64,000 nt of DNA from Granulicella sp. dw_53 (GTDB lineage: Bacteria; Acidobacteriota; Terriglobia; Terriglobales; Acidobacteriaceae), in the NCBI RefSeq assembly GCF_018449545.1, contig NZ_JAAVUR010000012.1, forward strand, positions 62,001 to 126,000. The letters run 5' to 3'. Positions 35,811-44,910 of this stretch are shown here, piece by piece; position 1 is the stretch's first letter; every line of letters starts with the position of its first letter. A program made the position numbers and the translations under genes. The notes beneath the pieces are model-generated. The model ran no database searches. It saw only the letters and a list, made by a program, of their open reading frames with translations, and was not told where the DNA came from.

Positions 35811-35817
35811 GGTGTGG

Positions 35818-35823
35818 AGTGTA
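35818..35823 (-). promoter_or_regulatory. -10 element with leaderless spacing before sppA
   Basis: TACACT on the minus strand, 7 bases from the ATG at 35810, no Shine-Dalgarno. Confidence 0.4.
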
Positions 35824-36061
35824 GCAAAAGCGCGATGAGAACAGGGTTGAGCAGTTCAGGGTTTCGTGTGGAGACTGGCTCGACTGCGGGACTTGAGGTC
35901 TTTCCGGCTAGACGAGAGAGCAACAGAGAATAAATTGTCTCTAAAAGATTGGTGAATCGTCCAATAGGTAAAGTATGATGAAGCTCGGCTCGCAACGCCG
36001 ATTCCCCTATCATTGCTTGTGAGTTTCAGAGAGGTCCGACGAAGTTTCGGCAGGGTTTGGT

Positions 36062-36889
36062 TTGGCGATTCCTATGGCGCATCCAAGATTAAGTATCGTG
36101 ATTCCCGCTTACAACGAAAGCGCAAGGATTGAGCAGACTCTAGAGCGGGTGATGGGTTGCGTTGCCGAGCAAGGGTGGGATGCCGAAGTCCTGGTGGTGG
36201 ACGACGGATCCAAGGACGATACTGTAAAGATTGTGCAGCGATGGATGAGTGTGCATCCACGGCTCCACCTGGTGAGAAATCCTGGAAATCGCGGTAAAGG
36301 CTATTCGGTACGGAACGGACTGCTGCAGGCGGCGGGCGATATTGTGATGTTTACTGATGCTGACCTGTCCGCTCCTATGGAAGAGGCGGAACGGTTGATC
36401 GCAGCGATTGTAGCCGGGGCGGATGTAGCGATTGGATCGCGCTGGATGGACCGGACGCGGCAAACGATCCACCAGCCGCTATATCGTCAGTTCTTCGGGC
36501 GATGTTTCAACTGGATCACGCGAACGATCATGGGATTGCCGTTCAAGGATACGCAGTGCGGATTCAAGGCTTTCAAGCGTGAGGCGGCGCAGGTGATCTT
36601 TCGGCTCCAGACGATCGAACGCTGGGGATTTGATCCGGAGATTTTGTTCATTGCCCGCAAGTTGAAGTACACGATCCGTGAGGTGCCGGTGACCTGGGGG
36701 CACGACGAGCGCAGCCGGATGAGCTATCTGAAGGATGGGATGAAGATGCTCGAGGAGATGGCAATCATTCGCGCCAACTCGGTCGCTGGACGCTACGATG
36801 CAGCCATTGCGGCGATGAAGGACACCAGTGCGATGGTGACTCCGCAGGTGGAGCAGGTGGTGAAGGTGAGCGCCGAAGCCAGACGGTAA
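36062..36889 (+). CDS. family 2 glycosyltransferase, dolichyl-phosphate-glucosyltransferase-like
   Basis: 275 residues from TTG at 36062 (AGGG lies 6 bases upstream); an ATG four codons later at 36074 is the alternative. GT2 motifs: LSIVIPAYNESARIEQTLERV, VLVVDDGSKDDTV, NRGKGYSVRNGLLQAAGDIVMFTDADLSAPMEE (DxD), GSRWMDRTRQTIHQPLYRQFFGRCFNWITR and FKDTQCGFKAFKRE. This pattern is that of ALG5/DPM1-like enzymes, which transfer a sugar from a nucleotide sugar to a polyprenyl phosphate at the membrane. No C-terminal TM segment is visible. Confidence 0.88.
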   Translation: MAIPMAHPRLSIVIPAYNESARIEQTLERVMGCVAEQGWDAEVLVVDDGSKDDTVKIVQRWMSVHPRLHLVRNPGNRGKGYSVRNGLLQAAGDIVMFTDADLSAPMEEAERLIAAIVAGADVAIGSRWMDRTRQTIHQPLYRQFFGRCFNWITRTIMGLPFKDTQCGFKAFKREAAQVIFRLQTIERWGFDPEILFIARKLKYTIREVPVTWGHDERSRMSYLKDGMKMLEEMAIIRANSVAGRYDAAIAAMKDTSAMVTPQVEQVVKVSAEARR

Positions 36890-37044
36890 GGATCGTTCCT
36901 TCGTGGCGGCGTAAACGTTGGTATGGATACGGTATGCCGCCAGCGGTCTCATGGAAGACACACAGCTTTGGGTTTTAGCATTTCGATATCTAGAACGGTA
37001 GAGCAGCGTGGGAGAATACCTCTTGGTCTATGAGTTGACCTCGG

Positions 37045-37995
37045 ATGAATGAGGCCAAGCTCCTGAGCTCGGAGGTATTTTTGCTGCGTTCGTTGTTTAT
37101 TGCACTTTCACAAAATAAGAGGTTGCGTGCGTTTTCGGAGCGGTCCGTGTTGGGACGGAGAATGTCTGGCCGCTTTGTTGCCGGGATGACGGTGGAGGAG
37201 GCGCTCTCTGCGTGCGAACAGGTAAACCGCGAAGGGATTGCGGTGAGCCTGGACTCCCTGGGCGAGAGTGTGACCGTTGAGGCGGAGGCACGGGCTTCGG
37301 CGGATATTTATCACCGGCTGCTGGACGCGATTGCGGAGCGCAAGTTGAATGCGAATGTGAGTGTGAAGCTCTCCCAGGTGGGAATGGATATTGATCCATT
37401 GCTGGCTGAGCAAATCGTTGGAGAGATGGTGGCTCACGCGGTAGAGGCGGACTCCTTTGTGCGGATCGATATGGAGGGGACTCCGTATACCGAGGCTACG
37501 ATCGCAATGACGGAACGGCTGTATGGGAGGTTTCCGGAACGAGTTGGGACGGTGTTGCAGGCGTATCTCTATCGAACGGCGGCGGACGCTGAGAGGCTGC
37601 TCGTCGAGGGGATTCGCATACGACTTTGCAAAGGGGCCTACAAGGAAGGGCCGGATCATGCGTATCCGTCTAAGGCGGATGTCGACGCGAACTACGTGGA
37701 GCTGATGAAGCGGCTGGTGACGTCGGGGGTCTTCTGCGGGATTGCGACGCATGATGAAGTGATTGTCGATGCCATGAGGAGATTCGTGCAGGAGCAGGGC
37801 GTCGACAAGGCAGCCTTCGAGTTCCAGATGTTGTACGGGGTGCGGCGGGACTTGCAGCGGAGGCTTGCAGCGGAGGGTTTTGGGGTGCGGGTGTATATTC
37901 CGTTCGGGACAGAGTGGTATCCGTACTTCATGCGAAGGCTGGCAGAACGGCCTGCGAATGTGTTGTTTCTGGCGAAGAACTTCTTTAAAAATTGA
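37045..37995 (+). CDS. proline dehydrogenase
   Basis: 316 residues. Monofunctional PRODH barrel: NVSVKLSQVGMDIDP, FVRIDMEGTPYTEATI, LQAYLYRTAADAERL, IRLCKGAYKEGPDHAYPSK, IATHDEVIVDAM, FEFQMLYGVRRDLQRRLA and VYIPFGTEWYPYFMRRLAERPANVLFL. FAD-dependent oxidation of L-proline to pyrroline-5-carboxylate, feeding electrons to the quinone pool. No P5C dehydrogenase gene is adjacent. Ends at a hairpin shared with the convergent TlpA-like gene. Confidence 0.93.
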   Translation: MNEAKLLSSEVFLLRSLFIALSQNKRLRAFSERSVLGRRMSGRFVAGMTVEEALSACEQVNREGIAVSLDSLGESVTVEAEARASADIYHRLLDAIAERKLNANVSVKLSQVGMDIDPLLAEQIVGEMVAHAVEADSFVRIDMEGTPYTEATIAMTERLYGRFPERVGTVLQAYLYRTAADAERLLVEGIRIRLCKGAYKEGPDHAYPSKADVDANYVELMKRLVTSGVFCGIATHDEVIVDAMRRFVQEQGVDKAAFEFQMLYGVRRDLQRRLAAEGFGVRVYIPFGTEWYPYFMRRLAERPANVLFLAKNFFKN

Positions 37996-38005
37996 GGGAA
38001 CGAGG

Positions 38006-38033
38006 CGGGCTGAGTCGATGCACTCAGCCCGTT
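38006..38033 (+). terminator. terminator between convergent genes
   Basis: A perfect 10-bp stem (CGGGCTGAGT/ACTCAGCCCG), 6-base loop and a short TTT tail on the plus strand. It sits between the proline dehydrogenase gene and the minus-strand TlpA-like gene and may serve the plus strand mainly. Confidence 0.75.
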
Positions 38034-38038
38034 TCGAG

Positions 38039-39295
38039 TTATTGCGTCGCGCTTGCAGTGCGGACGGGGACGGGCTCGGCGAGCAGGTGTTCGATGAGAT
38101 CTGTGACCTCCTGCTTAAGTGCCTCGTGGGCAGGCGGATTGGCGGGACCGGCGAATCCAGCGTGGACTTCTTTGACTAAGCCATCACGGCCCAGGAAGAA
38201 GGTGGTTGGCCAGCAGTTGAGATTTACTGCCTGGGGGAGCTTTTCGTTGAGCTGGTCGGTCTGTCCCGCGAGCAAGACGTTATAAGGGATGCCGTAACGG
38301 GTGATGAAGGCGTGGATGCGCTCTGGATCTTTGAGGTGCTCTTCCTCCTCAAAGGAGAGGCTTACGATCTCCAGACCGCGGGAGTGAAACTGCTCGTAGA
38401 GATTGACGAGGAAGGGCGCTTCATCGTGGCAGTTGGGGCACCAGGAGCCGCCGATGGCGACGATGACGACCTTACCGTCGAACTGGGGATCGGTGTTGGA
38501 GACAATCTTGCCGGAGACATCGGGAAAGCTGAAGGCGAAAGGTACGGACGGGTCCTTGACGGAGGTCTGTTGCGCGGAGTCGGTGGGGGCGGGAAGATTC
38601 TGTTTGCGTGCTTCAGCGGGGCGTCGGGCGACGAGATTCTGTTGTTCGGGCTTGGGCTTGATGTCGGCGCGCAGAAGGTTGGAGACGAGCAGCGTGCCGT
38701 CAGGCTGGGGCGTTAAAGAGTAAAGCGCGGGACCGGCGGCGCTGAGGTGCGAGACTGCATAGGTCTGCCCATCCCATGTGCCAAAGAGCGAACCGGTGTC
38801 GCCGTCGATGCGTTGGATGACGGCGTGTATTTCAGATTTGGAATCGCCGCTTACGCGGAGTTGCCAGGCGGCCTCCCCTTTGGAGCTTTTGGTTGCGATC
38901 TCCCATTCGCCGTGGATGTCCGGGGCGTTGGGGGCGGGTTTTGCAGCGACGGGTTTTGCAGCCTGCTTTGCTGTGACGGGGTAGTTGGCGGCCACTGTGC
39001 CGAAGGTGCCGGAGAGCGTTCCGTCGATTAGGGTCGCGTCGAATTTGCGGGCGAAGTAGTTGAAGGCGACGACAAGATGATTGCCTTCCAATGTAACGCT
39101 GGAGGCCTGCGACTGCTCGGGACCGTTAATCAGGGCGGCTTTGAGGTTATTGCCGCTTCCGGCGATACTCAGGGTGAGTGGAACCTGCTGCCCGTGTACT
39201 GTAGCGGTTCCTCGCCATGTGCCAGCGATTGTAGGTGAGGTGGCATGGGCCAAGAAGGGAACGGACAGCAGAAAAAAGCTGGCAAAGAGCTTCAT
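38039..39295 (-). CDS. exported TlpA-like thiol-disulfide reductase with N-terminal extension
   Basis: 418 residues. Signal peptide 1-19 (MKLFASFFLLSVPFLAHAT). Residues 20-230 form an unassigned beta-rich region of two similar halves (IAGTWRGTATVHGQQVPLTLSI... and IHGEWEIATKSSKGEAAWQLRVSG...). The C-terminal thioredoxin domain has the redox motif WCPNC (C286, C289), then EAPFLVNLYEQFHSRGLEIVSLSFE and FLGRDGLVKEVHAG. Likely a periplasmic reductase; the repeated N-terminal domain resembles those in Bacteroidetes/Acidobacteria AhpC/TSA-type proteins. Natural partner unknown. Confidence 0.85.
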   Translation of the reverse strand: MKLFASFFLLSVPFLAHATSPTIAGTWRGTATVHGQQVPLTLSIAGSGNNLKAALINGPEQSQASSVTLEGNHLVVAFNYFARKFDATLIDGTLSGTFGTVAANYPVTAKQAAKPVAAKPAPNAPDIHGEWEIATKSSKGEAAWQLRVSGDSKSEIHAVIQRIDGDTGSLFGTWDGQTYAVSHLSAAGPALYSLTPQPDGTLLVSNLLRADIKPKPEQQNLVARRPAEARKQNLPAPTDSAQQTSVKDPSVPFAFSFPDVSGKIVSNTDPQFDGKVVIVAIGGSWCPNCHDEAPFLVNLYEQFHSRGLEIVSLSFEEEEHLKDPERIHAFITRYGIPYNVLLAGQTDQLNEKLPQAVNLNCWPTTFFLGRDGLVKEVHAGFAGPANPPAHEALKQEVTDLIEHLLAEPVPVRTASATQ

Positions 39296-39493
39296 ACAAG
39301 GACTCGATTCTTACTTCTTATTGGATGGGGTGAGGCCTGGAAATGCTCTATTTAGAGGGAATAATTAGAGGGTGTGACACACGTCCGTGTGAGCCAGCTG
39401 AGGGCGGCTGCAACAACAGAAGTGGATAAGAGGGGTCACAGGCGTGATAGTAAACGTGTTAGCGGTGTACGTCAAGCGGGCGAAAAGGGAAAT

Positions 39494-40135
39494 CTACCTG
39501 CCGGGGGGAATGTTGTCAGTCGAATGCGGGGCGGGGAGGTAAGGCTCCACAGCCAAGAGGCTGCCAAGGGTGGAACGCTCCTGGTCCGTGAACTGGCTGC
39601 GAATGCGATCCGAGCCGAGAACGGCCTGACGCTGTTGGTCGGGCAATTCACGCAGATCGCGGAAGGTACGGCCTACAAGGCGACGGCGGTCGGGGGGTAA
39701 ACCGCTGAATTGCTGCATTGCATCGCGCCACTGCTGACGCTGTGGAGGGGTGAGGCGCTCCATGGCTTCATTGCGCTCAAGGATGCGTTGGCGCTGCTGG
39801 TCGGGCATGTTGTTAAGTTGAGTGAGGCGGTCCAACATGCGCTGCTGGGTCTGCCGGGGAAGCTGGCGAAATCCGGGCTCTTTCTGAAGCTCAGATTGCT
39901 GGCGCTCGAGGGGCATATTGTTATGCCTGGCCATCCACTGTGCCAGATGTTCCTGATTCTGCCGGGGACCCATGTTTGGTCTGGGTCCGCCGTAGTTTTT
40001 GGCCCCGCCGGATCGTCCTCCCTGCTGGGGCTGTCTTGCAAATCCAACAGAGGAGCAAAGCAATAACAGGACCACAAGGGCCGAAGACACAAGTGCCGAG
40101 GAATTGATGCGCCGGTATGGGACGTTTGGCTGCAT
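39494..40135 (-). CDS. DUF3106-type exported protein
   Basis: 213 residues. Signal peptide/TM at about residues 12-33, a Gly/Gln/Pro-rich linker, then repeated short helical units dominated by L-P-x-Q-x-R-Q: LERQQSELQKEPGFRQLPRQTQQRMLDRL, LNNMPDQQRQRILERNEAMERLTPPQRQQWRDAM, FSGLPPDRRRLVGRTFRDLRELPDQQRQAVL. This is the pattern of DUF3106, related in style to CpxP-like periplasmic sensors. It is the third gene after an ECF sigma factor and its anti-sigma factor, so a role in envelope stress signalling is plausible. Confidence 0.75.
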   Translation of the reverse strand: MQPNVPYRRINSSALVSSALVVLLLLCSSVGFARQPQQGGRSGGAKNYGGPRPNMGPRQNQEHLAQWMARHNNMPLERQQSELQKEPGFRQLPRQTQQRMLDRLTQLNNMPDQQRQRILERNEAMERLTPPQRQQWRDAMQQFSGLPPDRRRLVGRTFRDLRELPDQQRQAVLGSDRIRSQFTDQERSTLGSLLAVEPYLPAPHSTDNIPPGR

Positions 40136-40261
40136 ATGGGGTTTTCGAAGGCGCGAGCGAGGGGTCCCGAAATGGAAGAAGATGATAGGTCCGATTACGA
40201 GCTTACTTCGTGGACTCCTCTCTGCATAGAATATTTGCTGAGAATCGCAGTTTCTTCTCCA

Positions 40262-40768
40262 CTAGGTAAGTGGTGGAGTAGCAGAATCGTCGGTCGAATT
40301 ATCTTCCTGGAGAAGCTGATCCATAGTCTGTAACGCCTGTGCGTCCTTATCGAGGATCTGAAGATCGTTGATCGTGGCAGAGGGTTTCGGAGCATGGTGG
40401 CTGGAGAGATCCGCGACGGTGCCGCCTCCAACAAGGAGGACGAGAACAAGGGCAAGAGCTCCGGTAAGAGCAGGGCGAAACTGACGACCGGTGTTCAGAA
40501 GCAAGCGGTCGCGGAGCCGCTCAAACCAGCCAGCGGGCGGAGCTGTCTGCGCCTCCCGGAGGCGGACGGCAAGCTTCTGATCGAAGTAAGGCGAGGGCTC
40601 AGGTGCTTGCCAGACGTCGAGAAGATCGAAGGTGGCCTGGAGGGAATGGAACTCCTCCTCGCAGTTCGGGCAGGATTGCAAGTGTGCGCGTGCCACAGCA
40701 TTCCCGGGCGCGGTAGGATCCAGCAGGAGATCCGGCAGCAAGGTCTTGCATTCTTTGCAGTTCATCAT
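40262..40768 (-). CDS. anti-sigma factor with zf-HC2 zinc finger
   Basis: 168 residues. N-terminal zinc-binding anti-sigma domain: CKECKTLLPDLLLDPTAPGNAVARAHLQSCPNCEEEFHSL, with His-x3-Cys-x2-Cys (HLQSCPNC). A single TM helix (about 98-117, ALTGALALVLVLLVGGGTVA) separates it from a C-terminal periplasmic tail. It should bind and hold the sigma factor encoded just upstream until an envelope signal releases it. AGGAAGGG precedes the ATG. Gene order sigma, anti-sigma, DUF3106 is on one strand. Confidence 0.85.
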   Translation of the reverse strand: MMNCKECKTLLPDLLLDPTAPGNAVARAHLQSCPNCEEEFHSLQATFDLLDVWQAPEPSPYFDQKLAVRLREAQTAPPAGWFERLRDRLLLNTGRQFRPALTGALALVLVLLVGGGTVADLSSHHAPKPSATINDLQILDKDAQALQTMDQLLQEDNSTDDSATPPLT

Positions 40769-40856
40769 GGTCCCTTCCTTTTGCGCAGCCAGCGCGTATT
40801 ACCCGTCTTTTGTCCTCAAGGTCGGAGCGAGGTCGCTCAACCGAGACGTGGCGAAA

Positions 40857-41663
40857 CTATACAAATGGTTTAAGCTTTTCGCGCAGTGTCTGATAGGCGC
40901 GAAAGAGCAAAGATTTTGTGGCCGACTCGCTTAATTTGAGCACGTCGCCAATCTGACGGTAGTCCATGCCTTCGTATTTATGCATAAGTACTGCAACACG
41001 TTGCCGCTCCGGCAATGCGAGAACGTGCTGACGAATCGCGTTGAGACGCTCGCGTCGGAGGAGGTTAGCCTCGGCTCCAGGGGTAGTATCGGCTACGTCT
41101 GGAGTCGTTCCGGTCTCTGAGTCAGCCTCGTCAAGGTAGACGGTCGATGCATTGCGTTCGTGACGGTTATCGCGAGCATGGTTGACGCCGAGATTAGTGG
41201 CAATGCGGTAGAGCCAAGTACTGAAGCGGGCTTCAGCGCGGTAGGTCTCGCGTGAGCGGTAGACGCGAAGGAAGACTTCCTGGGCTAACTCTTCAGCTAC
41301 CGCCTGGTTGCGAACCATACGGTACATGAAATGAATGATCGGCTTCCGATATTTTTGGATGAGAAAGTCGAAGCCGGCCATGTTCCCGGCGCTGAGTTCC
41401 AGCATGATCGCGGCATCGTCCATCTCTCCGAAGTCGCCCTGGAGATGGAGTTTCTCAACAGTCTCCAGGTTTTCGAGGAGCGCTTTGTCTGCCTCATGGC
41501 CGGAATGCGTCGGGTTGAATGCCAGCGAAGCCATATCCTCCATAACACCGTCTTCGGTCCCAGGTTGCGTTTCCGGGTCAAATTCGGCCGTATTGTCCTC
41601 TTCCTCTCGAGCAGGCGTCGGAGGTGGGATGGGACGGCGGGGACTGGGGGGAGGGGAGGGCAT
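40857..41663 (-). CDS. ECF-type RNA polymerase sigma factor
   Basis: 268 residues with a disordered Pro/Glu-rich N-terminus of about 75 residues that is not part of the sigma core. Region 2: FDFLIQKYRKPIIHFMYRMVRNQAVAEELAQEVFLRVYRSRETYRAEARFSTWLYRIATNLGVNHARDN. Region 4: LPERQRVAVLMHKYEGMDYRQIGDVLKLSESATKSLLFRAYQTLREKL. It directs RNA polymerase to a stress regulon, probably including its own operon. A TACAAT hexamer lies 11 bases before the ATG with GGAAGA in between. Confidence 0.9.
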   Translation of the reverse strand: MPSPPPSPRRPIPPPTPAREEEDNTAEFDPETQPGTEDGVMEDMASLAFNPTHSGHEADKALLENLETVEKLHLQGDFGEMDDAAIMLELSAGNMAGFDFLIQKYRKPIIHFMYRMVRNQAVAEELAQEVFLRVYRSRETYRAEARFSTWLYRIATNLGVNHARDNRHERNASTVYLDEADSETGTTPDVADTTPGAEANLLRRERLNAIRQHVLALPERQRVAVLMHKYEGMDYRQIGDVLKLSESATKSLLFRAYQTLREKLKPFV

Positions 41664-41852
41664 TCTTCCAAACGATTGTATGCCGTCCGAAGGTCAGGCG
41701 GGGTAGGGATATGCTCTTGTGCGAACGGTTTAAGCTGCTAAACGAGCGCTAGTTGGAGTGGGATAGTGATGGTATTCTTTGGGAGCAGGTTTTTCGTTTG
41801 TCGTTATCTCCGGTGTTGTCAGATGACCAGATGAGCGGAGCTGCAAGAAGAT

Positions 41853-41927
41853 GGGCGCATAACTCAGCGGTAGAGTGCCACCTTCACACGGTGGAAGTCG
41901 TAGGTTCGAATCCTGCTGTGCCCACCA
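41853..41927 (+). tRNA. tRNA-Val (CAC)
   Basis: A 75-base cloverleaf with CCA encoded. Acceptor GGGCGCA/TGTGCCC has one G-T pair; the anticodon arm is CCACC-TTCACAC-GGTGG with anticodon CAC; the T arm carries GGTTCGAATCC. It reads GTG codons. The integrase gene on the opposite strand ends 6 bases beyond its 3' end, so this tRNA is the probable attachment site of the element that follows. Confidence 0.95.
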
Positions 41928-41933
41928 TATTTA

Positions 41934-43184
41934 TCAATAACTTACAGGCAACGTTTCAGAAAAGTTTGTGGCATTTTGTGGCAAATCCGTAATTGACTGT
42001 TTTTCCTCCCCTCCTTTCATCAACATCAAGTACACCGAGCCGACCATCTCCTGGACGCTTGCTGGCAACGACTGCATATATTCGTTGGCCGTGGTATCCG
42101 GTCGTGAATGCCGCAAGTGCGCCTGGATGTCCTTCACCGATCCCATCTTCTGTGCCTGCGTCGCCATTGTTCGGCGCATCACCTGAAAGTTGAGTTTCGG
42201 AACGCCCAGAGCTTCGGCCAGTGGCTTCAGGACCCGGAAGCGGTAGTTGTCCGCATCCATGAATCCGCCATCTGCGTTCGGGAAGATGAACGCATCCGGC
42301 GAACTCTTCCGATGCTTGGCCTCTTGGCAGGACGATGCCTTACAAGAGGCCTTCTTGCACTCCACCTTCCAGAGGAGAAGTTCGTTGGCTAATCCGTCCG
42401 GCAGATGAACCTTTGTGAGGCTTCCCGGAGTCTTCCCAAAGGGTCTGAGCGTTCTCCGGTACACGGTTTCGGTGAGAGTCAGCGTGTTTTGGTCATCGAA
42501 GGAACGCCAGCGCAGAGCGAACAACTCGCTCGGCCGAAGCGCCTCCGTCATATCCAGCGCCAGCAGGAGGCGGTCTCTTCGGGAAGCGATCTCCAGAATC
42601 GACCAAAGTTGCTCCCAACTCAGCACCTGTTTGTCCTTGGGACGAAGATTCTTTGGGGTCTTCAGCTTGCGGGTCGGGTCCTTGGTGAGATACTCCTGCT
42701 CAATGGCCTCATCGAAAATCGACTTCAAGTAGGACCGATCCTGTTTGACCCGGTCCTGACAATAGCGTTCTGCAAGCGCGTTCAGATGCGTCTGCAGCAC
42801 GAACTTATCGAGCGCATCCAACGGATACTCGCCGAACTTGCCAATAAGGTCGATTTCTATCTGGTCCATCTTGGTGACCGCCGTTTCTGGCCGCCAGTCT
42901 CCCTTCCGTAGCGGAAAATAGCGGTTTCGGACAAACCACTCGAAGGTCACAGAGCCATCTTTGAGAACTCGACCTTCGGGGATCTGCCCATTGCGTTTGG
43001 TAATTTCCTCTCGCAGCACGAGACGTGCCTTGAGCTTGTTCAGTTGTGTTTTGAGACCAAGTCGGATCGGGATCTTCTTAACCCGCTCTTCATTGGTCTC
43101 CGGATCAAGTACAGTCTCGCGGTAATACCCGTACCAGTACCTCCCGCGAATCGAGACCCATCCTGCCTGTTGCGATTTACCCAT
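41934..43184 (-). CDS. tyrosine site-specific integrase
   Basis: 416 residues from the ATG at 43184 (AGAGGAATT upstream). N-terminal SAM-like core-binding domain (about 100-190), then the catalytic domain: first Arg in MTEALRPSELFALRW, second box QVMRRTMATQAQ (the His-x-x-Arg histidine is Gln here), then HLRHSRPDTTANEYMQ with the histidine and the tyrosine nucleophile. A Cys-rich insertion (CKKASCKASSCQEAKH) sits mid-domain. It integrates an element at the adjacent tRNA-Val 3' end. A helix-turn-helix remnant upstream looks like its excisionase. Confidence 0.92.
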   Translation of the reverse strand: MGKSQQAGWVSIRGRYWYGYYRETVLDPETNEERVKKIPIRLGLKTQLNKLKARLVLREEITKRNGQIPEGRVLKDGSVTFEWFVRNRYFPLRKGDWRPETAVTKMDQIEIDLIGKFGEYPLDALDKFVLQTHLNALAERYCQDRVKQDRSYLKSIFDEAIEQEYLTKDPTRKLKTPKNLRPKDKQVLSWEQLWSILEIASRRDRLLLALDMTEALRPSELFALRWRSFDDQNTLTLTETVYRRTLRPFGKTPGSLTKVHLPDGLANELLLWKVECKKASCKASSCQEAKHRKSSPDAFIFPNADGGFMDADNYRFRVLKPLAEALGVPKLNFQVMRRTMATQAQKMGSVKDIQAHLRHSRPDTTANEYMQSLPASVQEMVGSVYLMLMKGGEEKQSITDLPQNATNFSETLPVSY

Positions 43185-43227
43185 AATTCCTCTGTTTCTG
43201 TGCGGGAAACAGTGGGCCGCTCCTATT

Positions 43228-43621
43228 TTACCGACGTTTGCGGCCCAATAAGGAGAGGCGTTCCCGTTCTTTGACGAACTCTTCAACTTCGCTCACGCGG
43301 TAGCGAAGGACACCTTCGCTCATACGGATTACGGGTAGGTAGGGGTTGACCTCTTCTCTTGCAGCACGGTTTCCATATCGGCAGCGGCGTCTGGCGACAA
43401 CATGACCTCCGCTGCAGACGACAGGCTTGCTTGACGATACGCATCCCACGCCTGGGCAAGTTTCGCGTAGGGAGCTTCCGAGTTTTCGTTGAGATAGACA
43501 ACGGTTCCATGTAGAGACGCAGAAGCTCCCGCGCAATTCGCTGTCTCTTTGCATCGGGCGACGAAAATTGCGTCACGGCCTTTGCGACCATCTCGACGCC
43601 CATAAGTATGTCAGTCAGCAT
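43228..43621 (-). pseudogene. broken excisionase-like region (helix-turn-helix remnant)
   Basis: Three minus-strand frames each hold a plausible coding piece. One starts at 43621 (MLTDILMGVEMVAKAVTQF...). A second, without a start codon, reads GTVVYLNENSEAPYAKLAQA and ends in a stop near 43336. The third ends at 43228 with PVIRMSEGVLRYRVSEVEEF, the second half of an HTH_17/excisionase DNA-binding domain lacking its first helices. The pattern suggests frameshifts or deletions in an xis-type gene located, as usual, just upstream of the integrase. Confidence 0.4.
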
Positions 43622-43629
43622 GGGTGAAA

Positions 43630-44898
43630 TTATATGATTCCGGGCGGATCGACCGGGAGGGCAGGCGGGTCGACTGCTGGTGTTTCAAGTGCCGTCTTTG
43701 TTTGCTTAAATATTCTGAGCAGAGGCCCGCACAGGAAAACGGCGGCGAATCCGATGCCGAGGGTGATCCAAGCTGCAATTGTGGGGTCATCAACGCCGGC
43801 TGACAGGTACTTGAGGACGCTTGTCAGACCCAAGGCGGCTGCGATCCATCCGAACGAGTAGGTAATCGCGTTCTGGCCGCGCAATTGCTGAAGGTCAGCA
43901 TAGACCTGCGTGGAGTGAGGTATCCAGGCCGCACTCAAAAGCAGGAGAGCCATACCGATGAACACACCGCAAAGCTGAAGTCGGTCGTCTCCCGCAGTGG
44001 TGTGTGCGGATTCAATCCAGGTGTTGTAGATGGTGGCGATGCTCTTGGATATCCCTGTCCGCGTTTCTCCCCACGTAGCGGCATCTTCATTTCGCCAGGT
44101 CAGGAGGTAAATCGTCTGCGGGAGAGAGCGCCCATCTTTCGCCGTGAGAACGTCGAGCAGGTTTGAGCTCAACGTCTTGTAAAAGCGCTCTTTGCTTAAT
44201 TTCCCGACGCCTGTACCCAGCGCGGGGACTACGAGAGCATGTATGTCCTTGTGGGCTCCTGAAGCCGAGAACGCCGCATTGAGCGAATCAGAAACCGCCG
44301 TCTGGATGCATTCTTCGTAAGAATCCTTCGAATCCGTAACGGTATTCCAGCAAGCGCGGTCTTCTGTCTCGGGGTTCGTCCAGACGACGACGGCAGAGTT
44401 GATCACCGTCGTCACACCCAGCTTGGTGTAGGGTCCCGTGCAGGGAAGGTAGTTGACCTGTCCCTTCTGAAGGGTTCCAAGGTCGCCCTGAGATTCGAGG
44501 GCGCACCCTGTTCCGATTTTTCCGCTGATGCCGCCGGACAGCGACTGTTTCTCGTCGACGGAATTGAAAATCGCCATCGGCCGGGATAATTTGCTCCATG
44601 TGTCGGATGGTTCTATTCCTGTATCCTGCAGATCTCCCTCGAGGAGCGTTATCGTGGTGGTCCCGCCGTCCGCCCGAACCAAACTGATAAGCGGGACAAC
44701 AGCGCCAGGTTTCACATGGCCGTCGACGGAGTTTTGCCGAAGTCCCTTAGCGATCGTCATGCCGACGGGCTGACCCGTCGGGACGTTCGGACATAAGATT
44801 TTCGCCCAAACTCCTGTCAGTGTCGGCCCGATGTTCTTGGACAGGAGCCACGAGAGCCCGAGCAGCAGAATCGCCAGAATTGTGAGCTTCGTTCTCAT
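43630..44898 (-). CDS. membrane-anchored macro-domain-like protein
   Basis: 422 residues. N-terminal TM helix (4-22) after a positively charged start, then a region (about 80-255) that follows the macro-domain pattern: ITLLEGDLQDTG, IFNSVDEKQSLSGGISGKI (ribose-loop Gly-Gly), GQVNYLPCTGPYTKLGVTTVINSAVVVW, and HALVVPALGTGVGKLSKERFY. Three TM helices follow (about 307-328, 345-366, 374-396) and a Pro-rich tail. Positive-inside logic puts the macro domain outside the cytoplasm; five cysteines in it would fit that. Macro domains bind or hydrolyse ADP-ribose derivatives. The preceding gene encodes a secreted protein 12 bases away. No exact family known to me. Confidence 0.6.
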   Translation of the reverse strand: MRTKLTILAILLLGLSWLLSKNIGPTLTGVWAKILCPNVPTGQPVGMTIAKGLRQNSVDGHVKPGAVVPLISLVRADGGTTTITLLEGDLQDTGIEPSDTWSKLSRPMAIFNSVDEKQSLSGGISGKIGTGCALESQGDLGTLQKGQVNYLPCTGPYTKLGVTTVINSAVVVWTNPETEDRACWNTVTDSKDSYEECIQTAVSDSLNAAFSASGAHKDIHALVVPALGTGVGKLSKERFYKTLSSNLLDVLTAKDGRSLPQTIYLLTWRNEDAATWGETRTGISKSIATIYNTWIESAHTTAGDDRLQLCGVFIGMALLLLSAAWIPHSTQVYADLQQLRGQNAITYSFGWIAAALGLTSVLKYLSAGVDDPTIAAWITLGIGFAAVFLCGPLLRIFKQTKTALETPAVDPPALPVDPPGII

Positions 44899-44910
44899 GG
44901 GTAGAGGCCG

